Shown here piece by piece: positions 47,150-56,810 of a DNA stretch of 58,885 nt (position 1 is its first letter; every line of letters starts with the position of its first letter). Where the stretch lies: NCBI GenBank assembly GCA_947647615.1, contig CANSKS010000011.1, positions 1 through 58,885 of the forward strand, read 5' to 3'. The position numbers and the translations under genes are program-made. The notes under the pieces are model-generated. The model was not told the DNA's origin. It ran no database searches and saw only the letters and a list, made by a program, of their open reading frames with translations. This DNA is from an uncultured Neglectibacter sp. (GTDB lineage: Bacteria; Bacillota; Clostridia; Oscillospirales; Acutalibacteraceae).

Positions 47150-48897
47150 TTCCCCCGTTTCTGTTCTCTCAGGTCATTCCAATACTGTGCGAACTGGTCC
47201 TCTGAGGCATTTTCCAAGTGATTCATGTCTGTAAGGATTACGCCAATACTTTTTTCTATATCTACCCATCCCAAGGGAACTTCCCGCCGTTGGGCGATCA
47301 TTCCGGCCAGCTCCGACAATTCGTCTTGGCTCAGCTCTTCCGAAAAATCGCTGATGGAAACCGGACCATGTATAGTTTTTCCCAGGATCGCCTCATATAC
47401 TCTGCGGTTCCAGGCAGTAATAAATTTCTTGGGCGGAATTTTTTCTCGCAAAAGGGAAGCTTTGTCCGGGTGGTCAAACAAGTAGACAATAATATTTTCC
47501 TCTGCGAAGGCAGCCTTCCCATGGGCTCTTTTTTCCGAATTGACACGGCTGTTAAAAAGCGCCACATGCTGCTGGACCCGGGTTTCTTCCTTACGGCGCT
47601 GCTTGGCGGCCTGGGCCGCCGCCCGGGAGGCCATAGCCAAAATGGCCTCTTTGGAAACCCCGGTTTCCTGGGAAAGCTTTCCGGCGTAAACGTCTTGGGA
47701 AATCCTGTCGTCCACCCTTCCGATGATTTCGGAGGCCTCCTGCAGGTATTTGACACGGCCGTCTTCCGTATCTACAGGGTAGTTCGCCCGAACCTTCCCC
47801 AGCTGGTATTCTATTTCGTTTCCGCTGCCCTCCAGCAAGGCACGAAACCGCAAAGGGCCCTCCTCCCCCATGGAGCGCATGAACTCGTCGGGGTCTTTGT
47901 TGCCGGGCACGGTCACCACCCGCACCCCCAGCCCCGCCTTTTTCAAGATGGGAATAGCCCGCTGGGTGGCCCGCTGGCCCGCCTCGTCGGAATCGTAACA
48001 AATAATGACCTCGTCGGCATACCGCCGCATCACGGCAGCCTGCTCTCCGGTAAGGGCCGTTCCCAAAGAGGCAATGGCATTGGAAAATCCGGCCCGGTGC
48101 AGGGCGATCACGTCCATATATCCCTCCGCCAAAATCAGCTGGCGGGAACCGGAATCCTTGGCCAGGTTCATGGCGAACAGCCCGCTGGATTTGTGGTAGA
48201 CCGGGGTGTCGGTCGTATTGATATATTTGGGCTTTTCATCGGTGAGAATTCGTCCGCCAAAGGCCACCACATTCCCGCGAAGATCCAAAATGGGAAACAT
48301 GACCCGGCCGCGGTAGCGGTCGTAAAGCCTTCCGTTCTTGGAAACCCGGGACACATCCGCCTGGGTCAGCTCGCTTTGAGTGTACCCAAGCCCTCTCAAA
48401 TGGTTGGTGAGCCCAAAGCCGTTTTCCGGGGAATATCCCAGCCCAAAGCGCTTGATGGTGTGGGGGTCCAGCCCCCGCCGCCTAAGGTAATCCAGCCCTG
48501 CCCGCCCTTCCGGCTGGCTGAGCATACGGTAAAAAAAGCGGGCGGCTTCGCGGTTTATTTCCAAGATCCGCGTTTTTAACTTTAAAAAACTGTCGTCTAC
48601 CCCTTCTTCCGGCATGGTAAGTCCTGCCCTTTGAGCCAAAAACCGCACCGCCTCTATGTAATCCAGGTTTTCTATTCTCTGAATGAAGGTGATCACATCG
48701 CCTCCCGCGTTGCAGCCAAAACAATAAAAGGAACCGTTTTCCGGGTAAACATTAAAAGAGGGCGTTTTTTCGTTGTGGAAGGGACATAGGCCAATGAGGT
48801 TTTTCCCCCGCCGCTTCAAATTCACATAGCCGGATACAATATCGGTGATATTACTTCTGGACTTTAGTTCCTGCTTAAAATATTCCGGAAGCGCCAC
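47146..48897 (-). CDS. dnaG: DNA primase
   Basis: A 583-residue primase. The N-terminal zinc finger ([14 protein letters not shown] and [10 protein letters not shown]), the TOPRIM core ([29 protein letters not shown]) and the C-terminal helicase-interacting part are recognisable. The start is a GTG with GGAGGG upstream. It lies 40 bp after dgt in the same direction and overlaps rpoD. Confidence 0.97.
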   Translation of the reverse strand: MALPEYFKQELKSRSNITDIVSGYVNLKRRGKNLIGLCPFHNEKTPSFNVYPENGSFYCFGCNAGGDVITFIQRIENLDYIEAVRFLAQRAGLTMPEEGVDDSFLKLKTRILEINREAARFFYRMLSQPEGRAGLDYLRRRGLDPHTIKRFGLGYSPENGFGLTNHLRGLGYTQSELTQADVSRVSKNGRLYDRYRGRVMFPILDLRGNVVAFGGRILTDEKPKYINTTDTPVYHKSSGLFAMNLAKDSGSRQLILAEGYMDVIALHRAGFSNAIASLGTALTGEQAAVMRRYADEVIICYDSDEAGQRATQRAIPILKKAGLGVRVVTVPGNKDPDEFMRSMGEEGPLRFRALLEGSGNEIEYQLGKVRANYPVDTEDGRVKYLQEASEIIGRVDDRISQDVYAGKLSQETGVSKEAILAMASRAAAQAAKQRRKEETRVQQHVALFNSRVNSEKRAHGKAAFAEENIIVYLFDHPDKASLLREKIPPKKFITAWNRRVYEAILGKTIHGPVSISDFSEELSQDELSELAGMIAQRREVPLGWVDIEKSIGVILTDMNHLENASEDQFAQYWNDLREQKRGK

Positions 48898-48936
48898 TGA
48901 GCCGCCCTCCTGTTTCTAGAATGACGCGGCGCCCGT

Positions 48937-49938
48937 TCAAAGCCCCAAGTTCCAAGCCTTGGGAATAAACAGGTTCTGGTAGCATTCCACCGCGTAATGA
49001 TCTGTCATGCCGGCCACATAATCGCAGGAAGCGACCTCCGGCCCTTCCTCCTCCGCTACCCTTTGCAGGTACTCCGGCAGCCGGCTGGGCTCCTTGAAAT
49101 AAAGGAACAGGCTCTGGATGATATGCGGCACCTTTTTTTCTTCTTTCTTGGCATATTCGTTTAGGTATACCGATTCAAACATAAACTGGTTCAAAGCCTC
49201 ATAAGCCTGGAAGGTTTGGGCGTCCATAGCCACAACCCCTTCCCCGCTGTTTTTAACCACCGAATAAATCAAGGAGGTGATCCGCTTTGTTTTGGAATCT
49301 CCCAGCACCTGGGTGACCTCTTTTGGCAAGTCCTCTTCCCGGAGTACCCCGGCCCGGATGGCGTCGTCGATGTCGTGGTTGATGTAGGCGATTTTATCGG
49401 CCCAACGGATGATTTTCCCCTCCATGGTTTCCGCTTCCATGCCAATGGTGTGGCAAAGTATGCCGTCCCGCACCTCATAGGTCAGGTTCAGGCCCTGCCC
49501 CTCCTTTTCCAGTTTGTCCACCACCCGCACGCTCTGTTCATAATGCCGGAAGCCCTGAGGCAGCAGGGCATTCAAGGCCCGCTCTCCCGCATGGCCGAAG
49601 GGGGTGTGGCCCAAATCGTGGGCCAGGGCCGCCGCCTCGGTAAGGTCTTCGTTCAGCCGCAGAGCTCTGGCGATGGTCCTGGCGATTTGAGAAACCTCCA
49701 GGGTGTGGGTCAGGCGGGTGCGGTAATGGTCCCCTTCCGGGGAAAGAAACACTTGGGTTTTATGCTTTAACCGCCGGAAGGACTTACAGTGTATGACCCG
49801 GTCCCGGTCGCGCTGGTAAGGAGTGCGCAAGTCACATTCCGTCTCGGGCCGCAGGCGTCCTTTGGTTTTGCCGGACAAAGCGCCAAAGGGCGACAGGTTT
49901 TGTGCTTCCAACCGTTGAGTTTCTTCGCGTATCGTCAT
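48937..49938 (-). CDS. dgt: Deoxyguanosinetriphosphate triphosphohydrolase-like protein
   Basis: A 333-residue HD-superfamily enzyme of the dGTPase type, which splits dNTPs to nucleosides and triphosphate. Motifs are RVIHCKSFRRLKHKTQVF, HYRTRLTHTLEVSQIARTIARAL and the HD doublet EAAALAHDLGHTPFGHAGE. ATG 49938 follows AAAGGG; a GTG three codons earlier is weaker. It stands before dnaG-rpoD, a position conserved in clostridia. Confidence 0.93.
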   Translation of the reverse strand: MTIREETQRLEAQNLSPFGALSGKTKGRLRPETECDLRTPYQRDRDRVIHCKSFRRLKHKTQVFLSPEGDHYRTRLTHTLEVSQIARTIARALRLNEDLTEAAALAHDLGHTPFGHAGERALNALLPQGFRHYEQSVRVVDKLEKEGQGLNLTYEVRDGILCHTIGMEAETMEGKIIRWADKIAYINHDIDDAIRAGVLREEDLPKEVTQVLGDSKTKRITSLIYSVVKNSGEGVVAMDAQTFQAYEALNQFMFESVYLNEYAKKEEKKVPHIIQSLFLYFKEPSRLPEYLQRVAEEEGPEVASCDYVAGMTDHYAVECYQNLFIPKAWNLGL

Positions 49939-50040
49939 GATACCCACCCTTTCCCAAAGCAGTTTTCCGAATTTCCTTTTACCCTTCCTACTTTACATAT
50001 ACGCATTCCAAAAGAAAAATACTTTTTATGAAAAAAAGAT

Positions 50041-50661
50041 TTAAGAAAATTCAAAATACTGCTTTCCGCAGACCTGGGCTTCTCCCTTCCCGTTGGTGGC
50101 ATCCGCCAGCCTTTTTTGCAAAGCTCCTTGCAGCTCCGGCTCCAAGTGGAAAGAAATGGTCACCTGCTCCAAAAAATCGGTAGAATCAATTATCCCGCCG
50201 CATTCGGCCACCGCGGCAGCGGCTTTCCCGTACAGGGCGTAATCGCTGTGCAGCTGCATGAGCAGGCATTCCTTCATCACGACCTTTTGGGCCGCCGCCA
50301 GCGCGATGGAGGCGGTGTGGGAATAGGCGCGGATCAGCCCCCCGCCGCCCAGCAGGGTCCCGCCGAAATAGCGGGTGGCCACCACCACCACGTCGGTGAC
50401 GCCGCTTTTTTTCAAGGTATCGATCACGGGAATCCCCGCCGTGCCCTGGGGCTCTCCATCGTCGGAAAACCGCTGAATTCCGTTTTCTCGAAGAATATAA
50501 GCGTACACGTTGTGGCTGGCGTCCCAATGCTTCGAACGGATTTCTCCGATAAACCTTAAAGCCTCTTCCTCTGTGGCAACCGGCCTGCAATATCCGATAA
50601 ACCGGGACTTTTTTTCAATAAAGAAGTCGGAAGCCTCCTGTTTTACAGTACAATATTCCAT
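50041..50661 (-). CDS. YigZ/IMPACT family protein
   Basis: A 206-residue protein of the YigZ/IMPACT family (UPF0029), with the N-terminal domain SRFIGYCRPVATEEEALRFI, SDDGEPQGTAGIPVIDTLKKS and the TRYFGGTLLGGGGLIRAYS loop, then a ferredoxin-like C-terminal domain. Members bind RNA or ribosomes; in bacteria the role is uncertain. The start ATG has AAGGGTGAG before it; the longer frame to 50760 is of low-complexity Ala. It lies 167 bp after rpmE. Confidence 0.88.
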   Translation of the reverse strand: MEYCTVKQEASDFFIEKKSRFIGYCRPVATEEEALRFIGEIRSKHWDASHNVYAYILRENGIQRFSDDGEPQGTAGIPVIDTLKKSGVTDVVVVATRYFGGTLLGGGGLIRAYSHTASIALAAAQKVVMKECLLMQLHSDYALYGKAAAAVAECGGIIDSTDFLEQVTISFHLEPELQGALQKRLADATNGKGEAQVCGKQYFEFS

Positions 50662-50828
50662 ATGCCACTCACCCTTTTCCAGAAAAATCGTCCTGCCGGC
50701 ACCCCGCAAACCAACAAAAACAAGCGGCGCAGCCGCAGCCGCACCGCTCATCTGAGGCAATTTTAATTGCTCCGGACCTTTGACCCGGACTCTGAAAAAA
50801 CAAACGAAAGCCTTCCAAAAGCCGTCGC

Positions 50829-51038
50829 TTATTTTTTATCCAACATGCCATAGCGCTTCTTGAACATATCTACACGGCCGCTGGTATCTACCAGCTTCTG
50901 CTTGCCTGTGAAGAAAGGATGGCATTTTGAACATATTTCGACTTTAATATCCTTTTTAGTGGAGCGGGTATGAATCACATTGCCGCATGCACAAGTGATT
51001 GTGGTCTCCTGGTAGTCGGGATGTATATTCTGCTTCAT
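50829..51038 (-). CDS. rpmE: 50S ribosomal protein L31
   Basis: A 69-residue L31 of the zinc-binding (C+) type: CACG and CSKC give the four metal ligands, and the remainder ([25 protein letters not shown]) is standard. It has its own promoter at 51088-51115 and no clear neighbour in translation, as is common for L31. Confidence 0.97.
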   Translation of the reverse strand: MKQNIHPDYQETTITCACGNVIHTRSTKKDIKVEICSKCHPFFTGKQKLVDTSGRVDMFKKRYGMLDKK

Positions 51039-51087
51039 AACTCTGTTTCACCTCTCTATGGCTCTTATTCCATTCCAAACAAAATTT

Positions 51088-51115
51088 ATTATAACACAAA
51101 TCCGGAAAAAGGCAA
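51088..51115 (-). promoter_or_regulatory. Sigma-A promoter of rpmE
   Basis: TTGCCT (51110-51115), 16-bp spacer, TATAAT (51088-51093) on the minus strand, 50 bp before rpmE. Confidence 0.8.
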
Positions 51116-51135
51116 GCAAAACTTTTTCATTTCCC

Positions 51136-52026
51136 TTACTGGCTGTTCAAATACCCGAGATATTCCTCAAAACACATGGACCTTTGCTGCATGGCCTCGG
51201 CGTGGGCGGCGCCCACGTAGCGTATGACCCGCCAATCTGCCACATGGCCCGTGGCGCTTTCCTTCGCCTCCGGGTACCGAAAAACAAAACCGTATTTTGC
51301 CATGTTGGTTTTTAACCAGGAAAAAGTCTTGGAGTTTTCGAAGGATTCCTGCTCCGCGGCCACCGTCAGGCACAGGGCGGACTGGTCGTCGCATTCCCCG
51401 CCGGGGGGCGCGTAGCGCCTTGCCTCTGCCCGGGCCATCACCGTGCTGTAGTCCTCCTTTTCCTTAAGCTCTTTTACCTTGGCCTCGTAAAGCTGCTCCT
51501 GTTTTTCAAAAGGAATATAGCCATGGGAAAAATTCAGCGCCAGACCCTCGTTTTTCAAGTCGTTAACCAACAACCGGACAGCGCCCGCAATCTCCTTGTG
51601 AACCAGTACCCCGTTCACCTCCACGGTCTCGGGCTCATAATCTGCCGGAGCAGGGGAAGCCTCATTTATGACGAACAGGCACAGGCTGTCGTCCAGCAGG
51701 GGGAGGCCCATCTCGTCATAAGTAGGAATAGATTCTCCCGAAAAAGCGGGCGCTTCGGAAAGCGAGCTTTCCGAAGAAGACCCGGAAATAGTGAGCTCCT
51801 CCTGAAAATAGGGCACCATATAGGCAAATACAAAAATGCCAAGCCCCGCCGCTGCCAGCAGGGCGATGAGCACCAAGATAGCCCGCATGAAATAGAACAG
51901 CCTTCTGGCCGAACGGTCCTGCATCTGCTTTTCCCGCGACACAAACAGGTTTCTGCCTGCAGGGCCAATGTCAATACGATGGTCGGTATTTTTCAAATAA
52001 TCTCGTTTTTTCTTTTCGCGCTTCAA
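51136..52026 (-). CDS. VanY-like (M15B) membrane protein lacking zinc ligands
   Basis: A 296-residue protein: a 45-residue cytosolic basic N-terminus, one membrane helix (about 48-72), a Ser-rich linker and an extracellular domain with the VanY D,D-carboxypeptidase outline (SHGYIPFEKQEQLYEAKV, SWLKTNMAKYGFVFRYPEAKE, VIRYVG). The catalytic motifs are changed. Where M15B enzymes have SxHxxGxAxD this reads ECDDQSALCLT, and where they have ExxWH it reads VADWRVIRYVG, so neither zinc His nor Asp nor the catalytic Glu is in place. It probably binds peptidoglycan or a partner without cutting. Confidence 0.75.
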   Translation of the reverse strand: MKREKKKRDYLKNTDHRIDIGPAGRNLFVSREKQMQDRSARRLFYFMRAILVLIALLAAAGLGIFVFAYMVPYFQEELTISGSSSESSLSEAPAFSGESIPTYDEMGLPLLDDSLCLFVINEASPAPADYEPETVEVNGVLVHKEIAGAVRLLVNDLKNEGLALNFSHGYIPFEKQEQLYEAKVKELKEKEDYSTVMARAEARRYAPPGGECDDQSALCLTVAAEQESFENSKTFSWLKTNMAKYGFVFRYPEAKESATGHVADWRVIRYVGAAHAEAMQQRSMCFEEYLGYLNSQ

Positions 52027-52078
52027 ATTTCACCCTCGCAATCGCCGCGTCCGTTTCCCAAAATATATTTTGAAATTT

Positions 52079-52084
52079 ATTATA
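52079..52084 (-). promoter_or_regulatory. -10 element for the VanY-like gene
   Basis: TATAAT on the minus strand about 50 bp before the gene; no good -35 could be matched at 16-18 bp. Confidence 0.45.
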
Positions 52085-52164
52085 CACAAAAGCCCGGGAA
52101 AAGAAAACAGGAAATTGCGAAACTGCAAAAAGATTTCTTTCCCTTTTTTCACCCACGATTTTTC

Positions 52165-52193
52165 TGGACAATCCTTTTTCCCGGTGTTACAAT
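52165..52193 (+). promoter_or_regulatory. Sigma-A promoter of the uracil permease gene
   Basis: TGGACA (52165-52170), 17-bp spacer, TACAAT (52188-52193). A leader of about 90 nt follows; no PyrR-type attenuator was recognised. Confidence 0.75.
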
Positions 52194-52288
52194 AGTGCGA
52201 AAAGAATTTTAGGGGTTGCCTTTTTGGCACGGGTTTCAAAACGGAAAAGCAAGAGGGAAAAATTTAATAAAGAAATGGGGAAGGGTTC

Positions 52289-53725
52289 ATGAATGTTTTT
52301 CAAAAGATCAACAGCTTTCTGTTTCCCTATGCCGGGGAATATGAAAAGCTGGGGGTAAAAAAGGGGCTGGCACTGGGGTTTCAACATGCCTTCGCCATGA
52401 GCTGCGCCACCATTTTGGTGCCGCTGCTCACTGGCCTGGATGTAGGGGTTGCTCTGTTCTGCGCCGGTGTGGGCACGCTTATTTTTCATTTGTGCACCGG
52501 CGGCCGCATGCCCACTTTTTTGGGCAGCTCTTTTGCCTTTATTTCCGCCTTGTGCGGCGTGATCGGCACGGAAGCCGAATTTAACGCCTCCTTCGGCGCC
52601 ACCAAGGACGAACGCATTGCCGCGGCCATGGGCGGCATTCTTGTAGCGGGCGTCTTTTACCTGCTTCTGGCCTTGGTCATCAAGCTGTTCGGGAAGGGCT
52701 TGATCGATAAGCTGTTCCCTCCTGTGGTCCGCGGCGTGGGCATCACTTTGATTGGCCTTAACCTCGCCGGCTCCGCTGTCAACAATATCCAAACCCAATA
52801 TGCTCCCAACGGCACGGCCCTGGCGCCTTTCGCGGAGGGCTACGACATGAAAACCTATATCTGGGCATGGGTGCTGGCAGGTGTAGTCTGCCTGCTGGCA
52901 GTGGTGCTCTCCAGCTGCGGCAAAGGGATGGTAAAAATGTCTTCCATCGTAATCGCTCTTGTCAGCGGTTATGTGCTCACTTTGCTGGTGACCAAAACCG
53001 GGATTGCCCCCGCCTCCCTTATGGATACCGGTGTCATAGGCACTTACGACTGGATTCAGGCGCCCCACTTCGTTCTTCCCACCTTTCACATCACCGCCAT
53101 TGGCATGATCGCCCCCATCGCCATTGTCACCTGTGTGGAGCATGTGGGCGACGTTTACGCCAACGGCGCCGTGGTAGGAAAAAAATTCACAGAAAAGCCA
53201 GGCCTGCACCGCACCATGCTGGGCGACGGCCTGGCCACCGTATTTGCCGGCTTGGTGGGCGGCCCTCCCAACACCACCTATTCCGAAAATACCGCTGTTT
53301 TGGCAGCCACCGGAAATTATAACCCCTCCTCCCTGCGCATCGCCGCCCTCATCGCCATTTTGGTCAGCTTCTTCGGGAAGGCCATTGGCGTCATACAGTC
53401 TGTTCCCAATTGTGTGCTGGGCGGAGCCTGCATTGTCCTCTACGGCATGATCGCTTCCGTAGGCCTGCGTACTTTGGTGGAAAACCATGTGGATTTTACC
53501 AAAAACCGGAATTTGTGCATCGCCGCCGTCATGTTGGTGCTGGCCATTGGCGGCGCCGTTATCGGCAATTCCACCTTCAGCTTCCAAAACATTGGCCTGG
53601 GCATTATTGTGGGCATTCTTTTGAACTTGGTAATCCCCAACCAGGTGCCGGGCGATAAAGGCATGGTCTCCCATACGGTAGGCGAAGAAGAGGTCCTGCC
53701 CGAACGGAACGACGCCGGGCGCTGA
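52289..53725 (+). CDS. uraA: Uracil permease (NCS2 family)
   Basis: A 478-residue transporter of the nucleobase/ascorbate family with about 14 membrane segments. The uracil-type signatures EHVGDVYANGAVVGKKF and GDGLATVFAGLVGGPPNTTYSENTAVLAATG, with the Glu residues that hold the base, identify UraA/PyrP rather than a xanthine carrier. It should import uracil by proton symport. One of three plus-strand genes; it converges on the NSS transporter gene with a terminator in between. Confidence 0.92.
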   Translation: MNVFQKINSFLFPYAGEYEKLGVKKGLALGFQHAFAMSCATILVPLLTGLDVGVALFCAGVGTLIFHLCTGGRMPTFLGSSFAFISALCGVIGTEAEFNASFGATKDERIAAAMGGILVAGVFYLLLALVIKLFGKGLIDKLFPPVVRGVGITLIGLNLAGSAVNNIQTQYAPNGTALAPFAEGYDMKTYIWAWVLAGVVCLLAVVLSSCGKGMVKMSSIVIALVSGYVLTLLVTKTGIAPASLMDTGVIGTYDWIQAPHFVLPTFHITAIGMIAPIAIVTCVEHVGDVYANGAVVGKKFTEKPGLHRTMLGDGLATVFAGLVGGPPNTTYSENTAVLAATGNYNPSSLRIAALIAILVSFFGKAIGVIQSVPNCVLGGACIVLYGMIASVGLRTLVENHVDFTKNRNLCIAAVMLVLAIGGAVIGNSTFSFQNIGLGIIVGILLNLVIPNQVPGDKGMVSHTVGEEEVLPERNDAGR

Positions 53726-53780
53726 ACCCGGCAACAAGGTCAAGGTACCCCCTATTCTCTTTCCCTGAGACAAAGCAACA

Positions 53781-53821
53781 GGGACGCCGCGGCATAAAAA
53801 CTCCGCAGCGTCCCCTTTTTG
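53781..53821. terminator. Terminator between uraA and the NSS transporter gene
   Basis: GGGACGCCGCGG (53781-53792) pairs with CCGCAGCGTCCC (53803-53814) with one mismatch and is followed by CTTTTT on the plus strand. The gap is short, so it probably serves both convergent genes. Confidence 0.85.
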
Positions 53822-53843
53822 TGCCTTCGGCGGCATCTTTCCG

Positions 53844-55229
53844 TTATTTCCCGGCGAACTGGTTCCAGTACCCCATCACGAAAATGAGCAGAATGATCAA
53901 GGGTAAAATGTAGCGCACATAAAACCGCATTCCCCGGGGAAACCGGAGGCCCTCTCCCTCGTTGGCCTCGGCCAGGAAGCCCTCCCAGCCCCAGCCCTGT
54001 TTGCTGGTACAAAACAGCACATAGAGCAGTGAGCCCAAAGGCAAAATATTTTGGGAAACTAAAAAGTCTTCTATCCCGGAAATATCCATTCCAAAAACCT
54101 GGAAGCCGGACCACAGGTTGAACCCCAGCACACAGGGCATAGAAAGCAGCAGCACGCCGGCAAAATTTACCAGCACCGCTTTTTTCCGGGAAAATCCCCA
54201 CTTGTCCATGGTAAAGGAAATAATGTTTTCAAACACGGCGATCACGGTGGACAGGGCGGCAAAAGAAAGGAAGAGGAAGAACATTCCTCCCCACAGCCTC
54301 CCCAGAGGCATGTGATTAAAAATATTGGGCAGGGTGACAAAAACCAGGGAAGGCCCTTCTCCGGTGGAAACGTCAAAGGCGGAGCAGGCGGGGAAAATGA
54401 TCAGCCCGGCGGTAAAGGCCACACAGGTGTCCAGCAGGCCAATGCGCAGGGCTTCCCCGGTAAGCCGGTGCTCCTTGCCGATATAGCTGCCAAAAATGGC
54501 AATAGAACCCATTCCCAGGGAAAGGGTAAAGAATGCCTGCCCCATGGCAGCGAACACCGTTTCTCCCAAAACCCAGTTTCCTTCCCCGTCATAGGCCAGG
54601 TTGTGGAAATTGGGCTGCAAATAGAATCGCAGCCCTTCCCCTGCCCCCTCCAGCATCACGGAATTGACGGCCAGCACCACCATCAGCGCCAGCAGACAGA
54701 CCATCATCACTTTATTGACCCGCTCCACGCCGTTGCGCAGGCCCTGTAGGCAAACCCCCATGCCAATACACACTACCAGGGCCATGTACAGGGTCATGGT
54801 TACCGGCTTGCCCATCAGGGCGGAAAACTGCCCGGCCACGCCCTTCGCGTCCAGGCCCGCGAAGCCCCCCTGAAGCATTCGCACAAAATAGTACAGCAGC
54901 CACCCGGCAATGACGGTGTAAAACATCATGAGCAAATAATTCCCCGCAAAGCCCACATAGCTGTACCAGTGCCATTTGCTTCCCTGGGGCTCCAGCTTTT
55001 TAAAAGACAGGGCAATGCTCCGCTGGCTTGCCCGGCCCACCGAAAGCTCCATCACCATAACAGGGAGGCCCAGCATGACCAAAAACAGCAGGTACAGCAG
55101 CACAAAAGCCCCGCCTCCATATTTTCCCGTGATATAAGGGAACCGCCACACATTGCCTAAGCCGATCGCGCACCCCGCCGAAATGAGCACAAAGCCCAGC
55201 CGCGAGGAAAATGTTTCTCTTTTTTCCAT
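53844..55229 (-). CDS. Sodium-dependent transporter (NSS/SNF family)
   Basis: A 461-residue carrier of the LeuT fold with about 11 helices. The first helix reads GFVLISAGCAIGLGNVWRFPYITGKYGGGAF, the family's sodium- and substrate-binding signature. The family usually imports amino acids such as Trp, Tyr, Leu or Ala with sodium; the substrate here cannot be told. It has its own promoter (55262-55290). Confidence 0.92.
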   Translation of the reverse strand: MEKRETFSSRLGFVLISAGCAIGLGNVWRFPYITGKYGGGAFVLLYLLFLVMLGLPVMVMELSVGRASQRSIALSFKKLEPQGSKWHWYSYVGFAGNYLLMMFYTVIAGWLLYYFVRMLQGGFAGLDAKGVAGQFSALMGKPVTMTLYMALVVCIGMGVCLQGLRNGVERVNKVMMVCLLALMVVLAVNSVMLEGAGEGLRFYLQPNFHNLAYDGEGNWVLGETVFAAMGQAFFTLSLGMGSIAIFGSYIGKEHRLTGEALRIGLLDTCVAFTAGLIIFPACSAFDVSTGEGPSLVFVTLPNIFNHMPLGRLWGGMFFLFLSFAALSTVIAVFENIISFTMDKWGFSRKKAVLVNFAGVLLLSMPCVLGFNLWSGFQVFGMDISGIEDFLVSQNILPLGSLLYVLFCTSKQGWGWEGFLAEANEGEGLRFPRGMRFYVRYILPLIILLIFVMGYWNQFAGK

Positions 55230-55261
55230 CCCGAAACCCCTTTACCGCTAAATTCCATTCT

Positions 55262-55290
55262 ACTATACCATATCCACAAAGGCCTGCCAA
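55262..55290 (-). promoter_or_regulatory. Sigma-A promoter of the NSS transporter gene
   Basis: TTGGCA (55285-55290), 17-bp spacer, TATAGT (55262-55267) on the minus strand. From 55291 to 55464 I see no gene or clear signal. Confidence 0.75.
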
Positions 55291-55464
55291 GTCATAATAA
55301 CGCTGCGGCAATTAAAAAAGGCACTTCTGCCGGTTCAAGCCTCCGGGCAAAAAAATTGATTTTCCTGAGATAGAGCATTTTTCGTTTATAGAATACCAAG
55401 TAAAATTAATGTTGGGTTGCTCCTTAAGTAATGAAAGGGCATTTTTTAATGTGAAAAATGAACG

Positions 55465-55499
55465 CAAAAAACAGGAAATCCTTTCTCGATCTCCTGTTT
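55465..55499 (-). terminator. Terminator of the GyrI/AraC cassette
   Basis: AAACAGGAAATC (55469-55480) pairs with GATCTCCTGTTT (55488-55499) with one mismatch; on the minus strand TTTTTTGCG follows. It is 74 bp after the last gene of the cassette. Confidence 0.8.
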
Positions 55500-55572
55500 C
55501 GTTGTGCCGTTTTATGTAGCGGTGATTTTCAGTTTTCCATTTGCTGTCTGCTGTAACTCTACAAACGGGAAT

Positions 55573-56007
55573 TCATTTTGCCTTTATTGGGAAGTAATAG
55601 TCCATCTGCTCATATCCCATTACTTTTTTTGCAAGCGGCGGCGTAATGATATTTCCTAATTCCGGACGTGATGTGTCACGTTCTAATCTGTTTTCACTTA
55701 GGAACTTATCTATCTCTTTGCCCATAAGCTCCTTATCTGTTTTCTGGTCTATGTCGGTTGTTACGGCATAAAGGCCTCCTTGGAACTCTATTCTTTCAAA
55801 TTCTTTTGGAACATTCATTCCATCTTCATACATATACAACCAGACAAAGCCTTCCCCTGCCCAGTATAGGAAATCTTTTGGAAACAGGCTGCGTTTTTGC
55901 GAAGATAACCATTCATCGAACCTATTAAAATTTTCCTCTCCAAACATGCCGACACCCGACGAAACCATTTTACAATCGGGAATTTCAATAATACGAATGG
56001 TCTGCAT
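55573..56007 (-). CDS. Stand-alone GyrI-like effector-binding protein
   Basis: A 144-residue protein of the GyrI-like small-molecule binding fold, normally found behind AraC- or MerR-type DNA-binding domains but here alone. The parts VWLYMYEDGMNVPKEFERIEFQGGLYAV and VMGYEQMDYYFPIK are typical. It probably binds a hydrophobic compound and could buffer it or act in trans on the AraC-type regulator upstream. GGAGGGGC precedes the ATG. The gene is visibly richer in A and T than its neighbours, a hint of later arrival. Confidence 0.8.
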   Translation of the reverse strand: MQTIRIIEIPDCKMVSSGVGMFGEENFNRFDEWLSSQKRSLFPKDFLYWAGEGFVWLYMYEDGMNVPKEFERIEFQGGLYAVTTDIDQKTDKELMGKEIDKFLSENRLERDTSRPELGNIITPPLAKKVMGYEQMDYYFPIKAK

Positions 56008-56036
56008 AAATGCCCCTCCAATTTCTCAAAACAATT

Positions 56037-56738
56037 TTATTTTTGGGCAGCTTTTTTTGCCGGGTAAAATTCGCGGAATAACGCAAGGTAATCCGGAAGC
56101 TTACTCGCCGTTGGATTTGAAAACTCAAATACCATGCCGCTGCACTTTTCCATTAATTTGCCATCGATCACATATGACTTTCGCATCCGACAATTTTCCT
56201 TTTTGGGATTACAGCTGCAATTCCCATATTCCCCGGTAAACACATCTTTAATATGGCCCGGCGCGTTTTCTATGTAATCTCGATGTTTATGGACGTTAGA
56301 GAAAAACATCCTTAACGCAATGCCCTTCTCTCGAATATAAATGCGAGCGGCGGCTCTTCTGTTCTTTACTCCCTTCCTGGCATAAACAATCATGTATTTG
56401 CCCCAGCAAACGCCGTCGCCAATACCGCCGCCGAAATCATAACCCAAACATTCCATTTCGCCAGTAAAGTCTTTGATAAAGGCCTTATCGGAATGGGAAA
56501 TAAAAGAAAACCGCTCTTCCGCCAACAGCTCTTCCATGGACTTTTCCTCTGCCTCCCGGCCATAAAACACAGTGGCCTCCTTTAGCGTTTTCCCGGTTTG
56601 CAGGTTCAGCCAGGGCATCAATTCGCAGCCCGGCAGCACTTTGCCGGTGGCTTTTTGAAAATAGTCGCGATATTGCGACAACGGGATGGATTTTCCTACC
56701 ACCACAATGGTGTCTTCTGTAAGTTCTTTTTTACTCAC
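56037..56738 (-). CDS. Unknown protein of the GyrI/AraC cassette
   Basis: A 233-residue soluble protein that I do not recognise. It starts at a GTG with GGAGG seven bases upstream. Residues 165-205 hold a Cys cluster (NCSCNPKKENCR, then EKCSG) that could bind metal, and the ending SKLPDYLALFREFYPAK is helical. A central segment with GYDFGGGIGDGVCWGKYM is glycine-rich. It lies between a GyrI-like gene and an AraC-type regulator with gaps of 29 and 72 bp, so it is likely part of the same response. Confidence 0.6.
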   Translation of the reverse strand: MSKKELTEDTIVVVGKSIPLSQYRDYFQKATGKVLPGCELMPWLNLQTGKTLKEATVFYGREAEEKSMEELLAEERFSFISHSDKAFIKDFTGEMECLGYDFGGGIGDGVCWGKYMIVYARKGVKNRRAAARIYIREKGIALRMFFSNVHKHRDYIENAPGHIKDVFTGEYGNCSCNPKKENCRMRKSYVIDGKLMEKCSGMVFEFSNPTASKLPDYLALFREFYPAKKAAQK

Positions 56739-56810
56739 CTTTACGCCTCCAGCTATAACATTCCGCGTTAATGCGAGCTGCTTCTGAATCCAGCCAAAAT
56801 TTAGGAAGCC

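Noticed and set aside
50706-50760. Ala-rich N-terminal extension of the YigZ gene
   Set aside because: It is GC-rich intergenic sequence; the internal ATG at 50661 has the ribosome site and the family's normal start.
52187-53836. 549-codon minus-strand frame opposite uraA
   Set aside because: Gly/His/Gln-rich antisense shadow; UraA motifs on the plus strand are clear.
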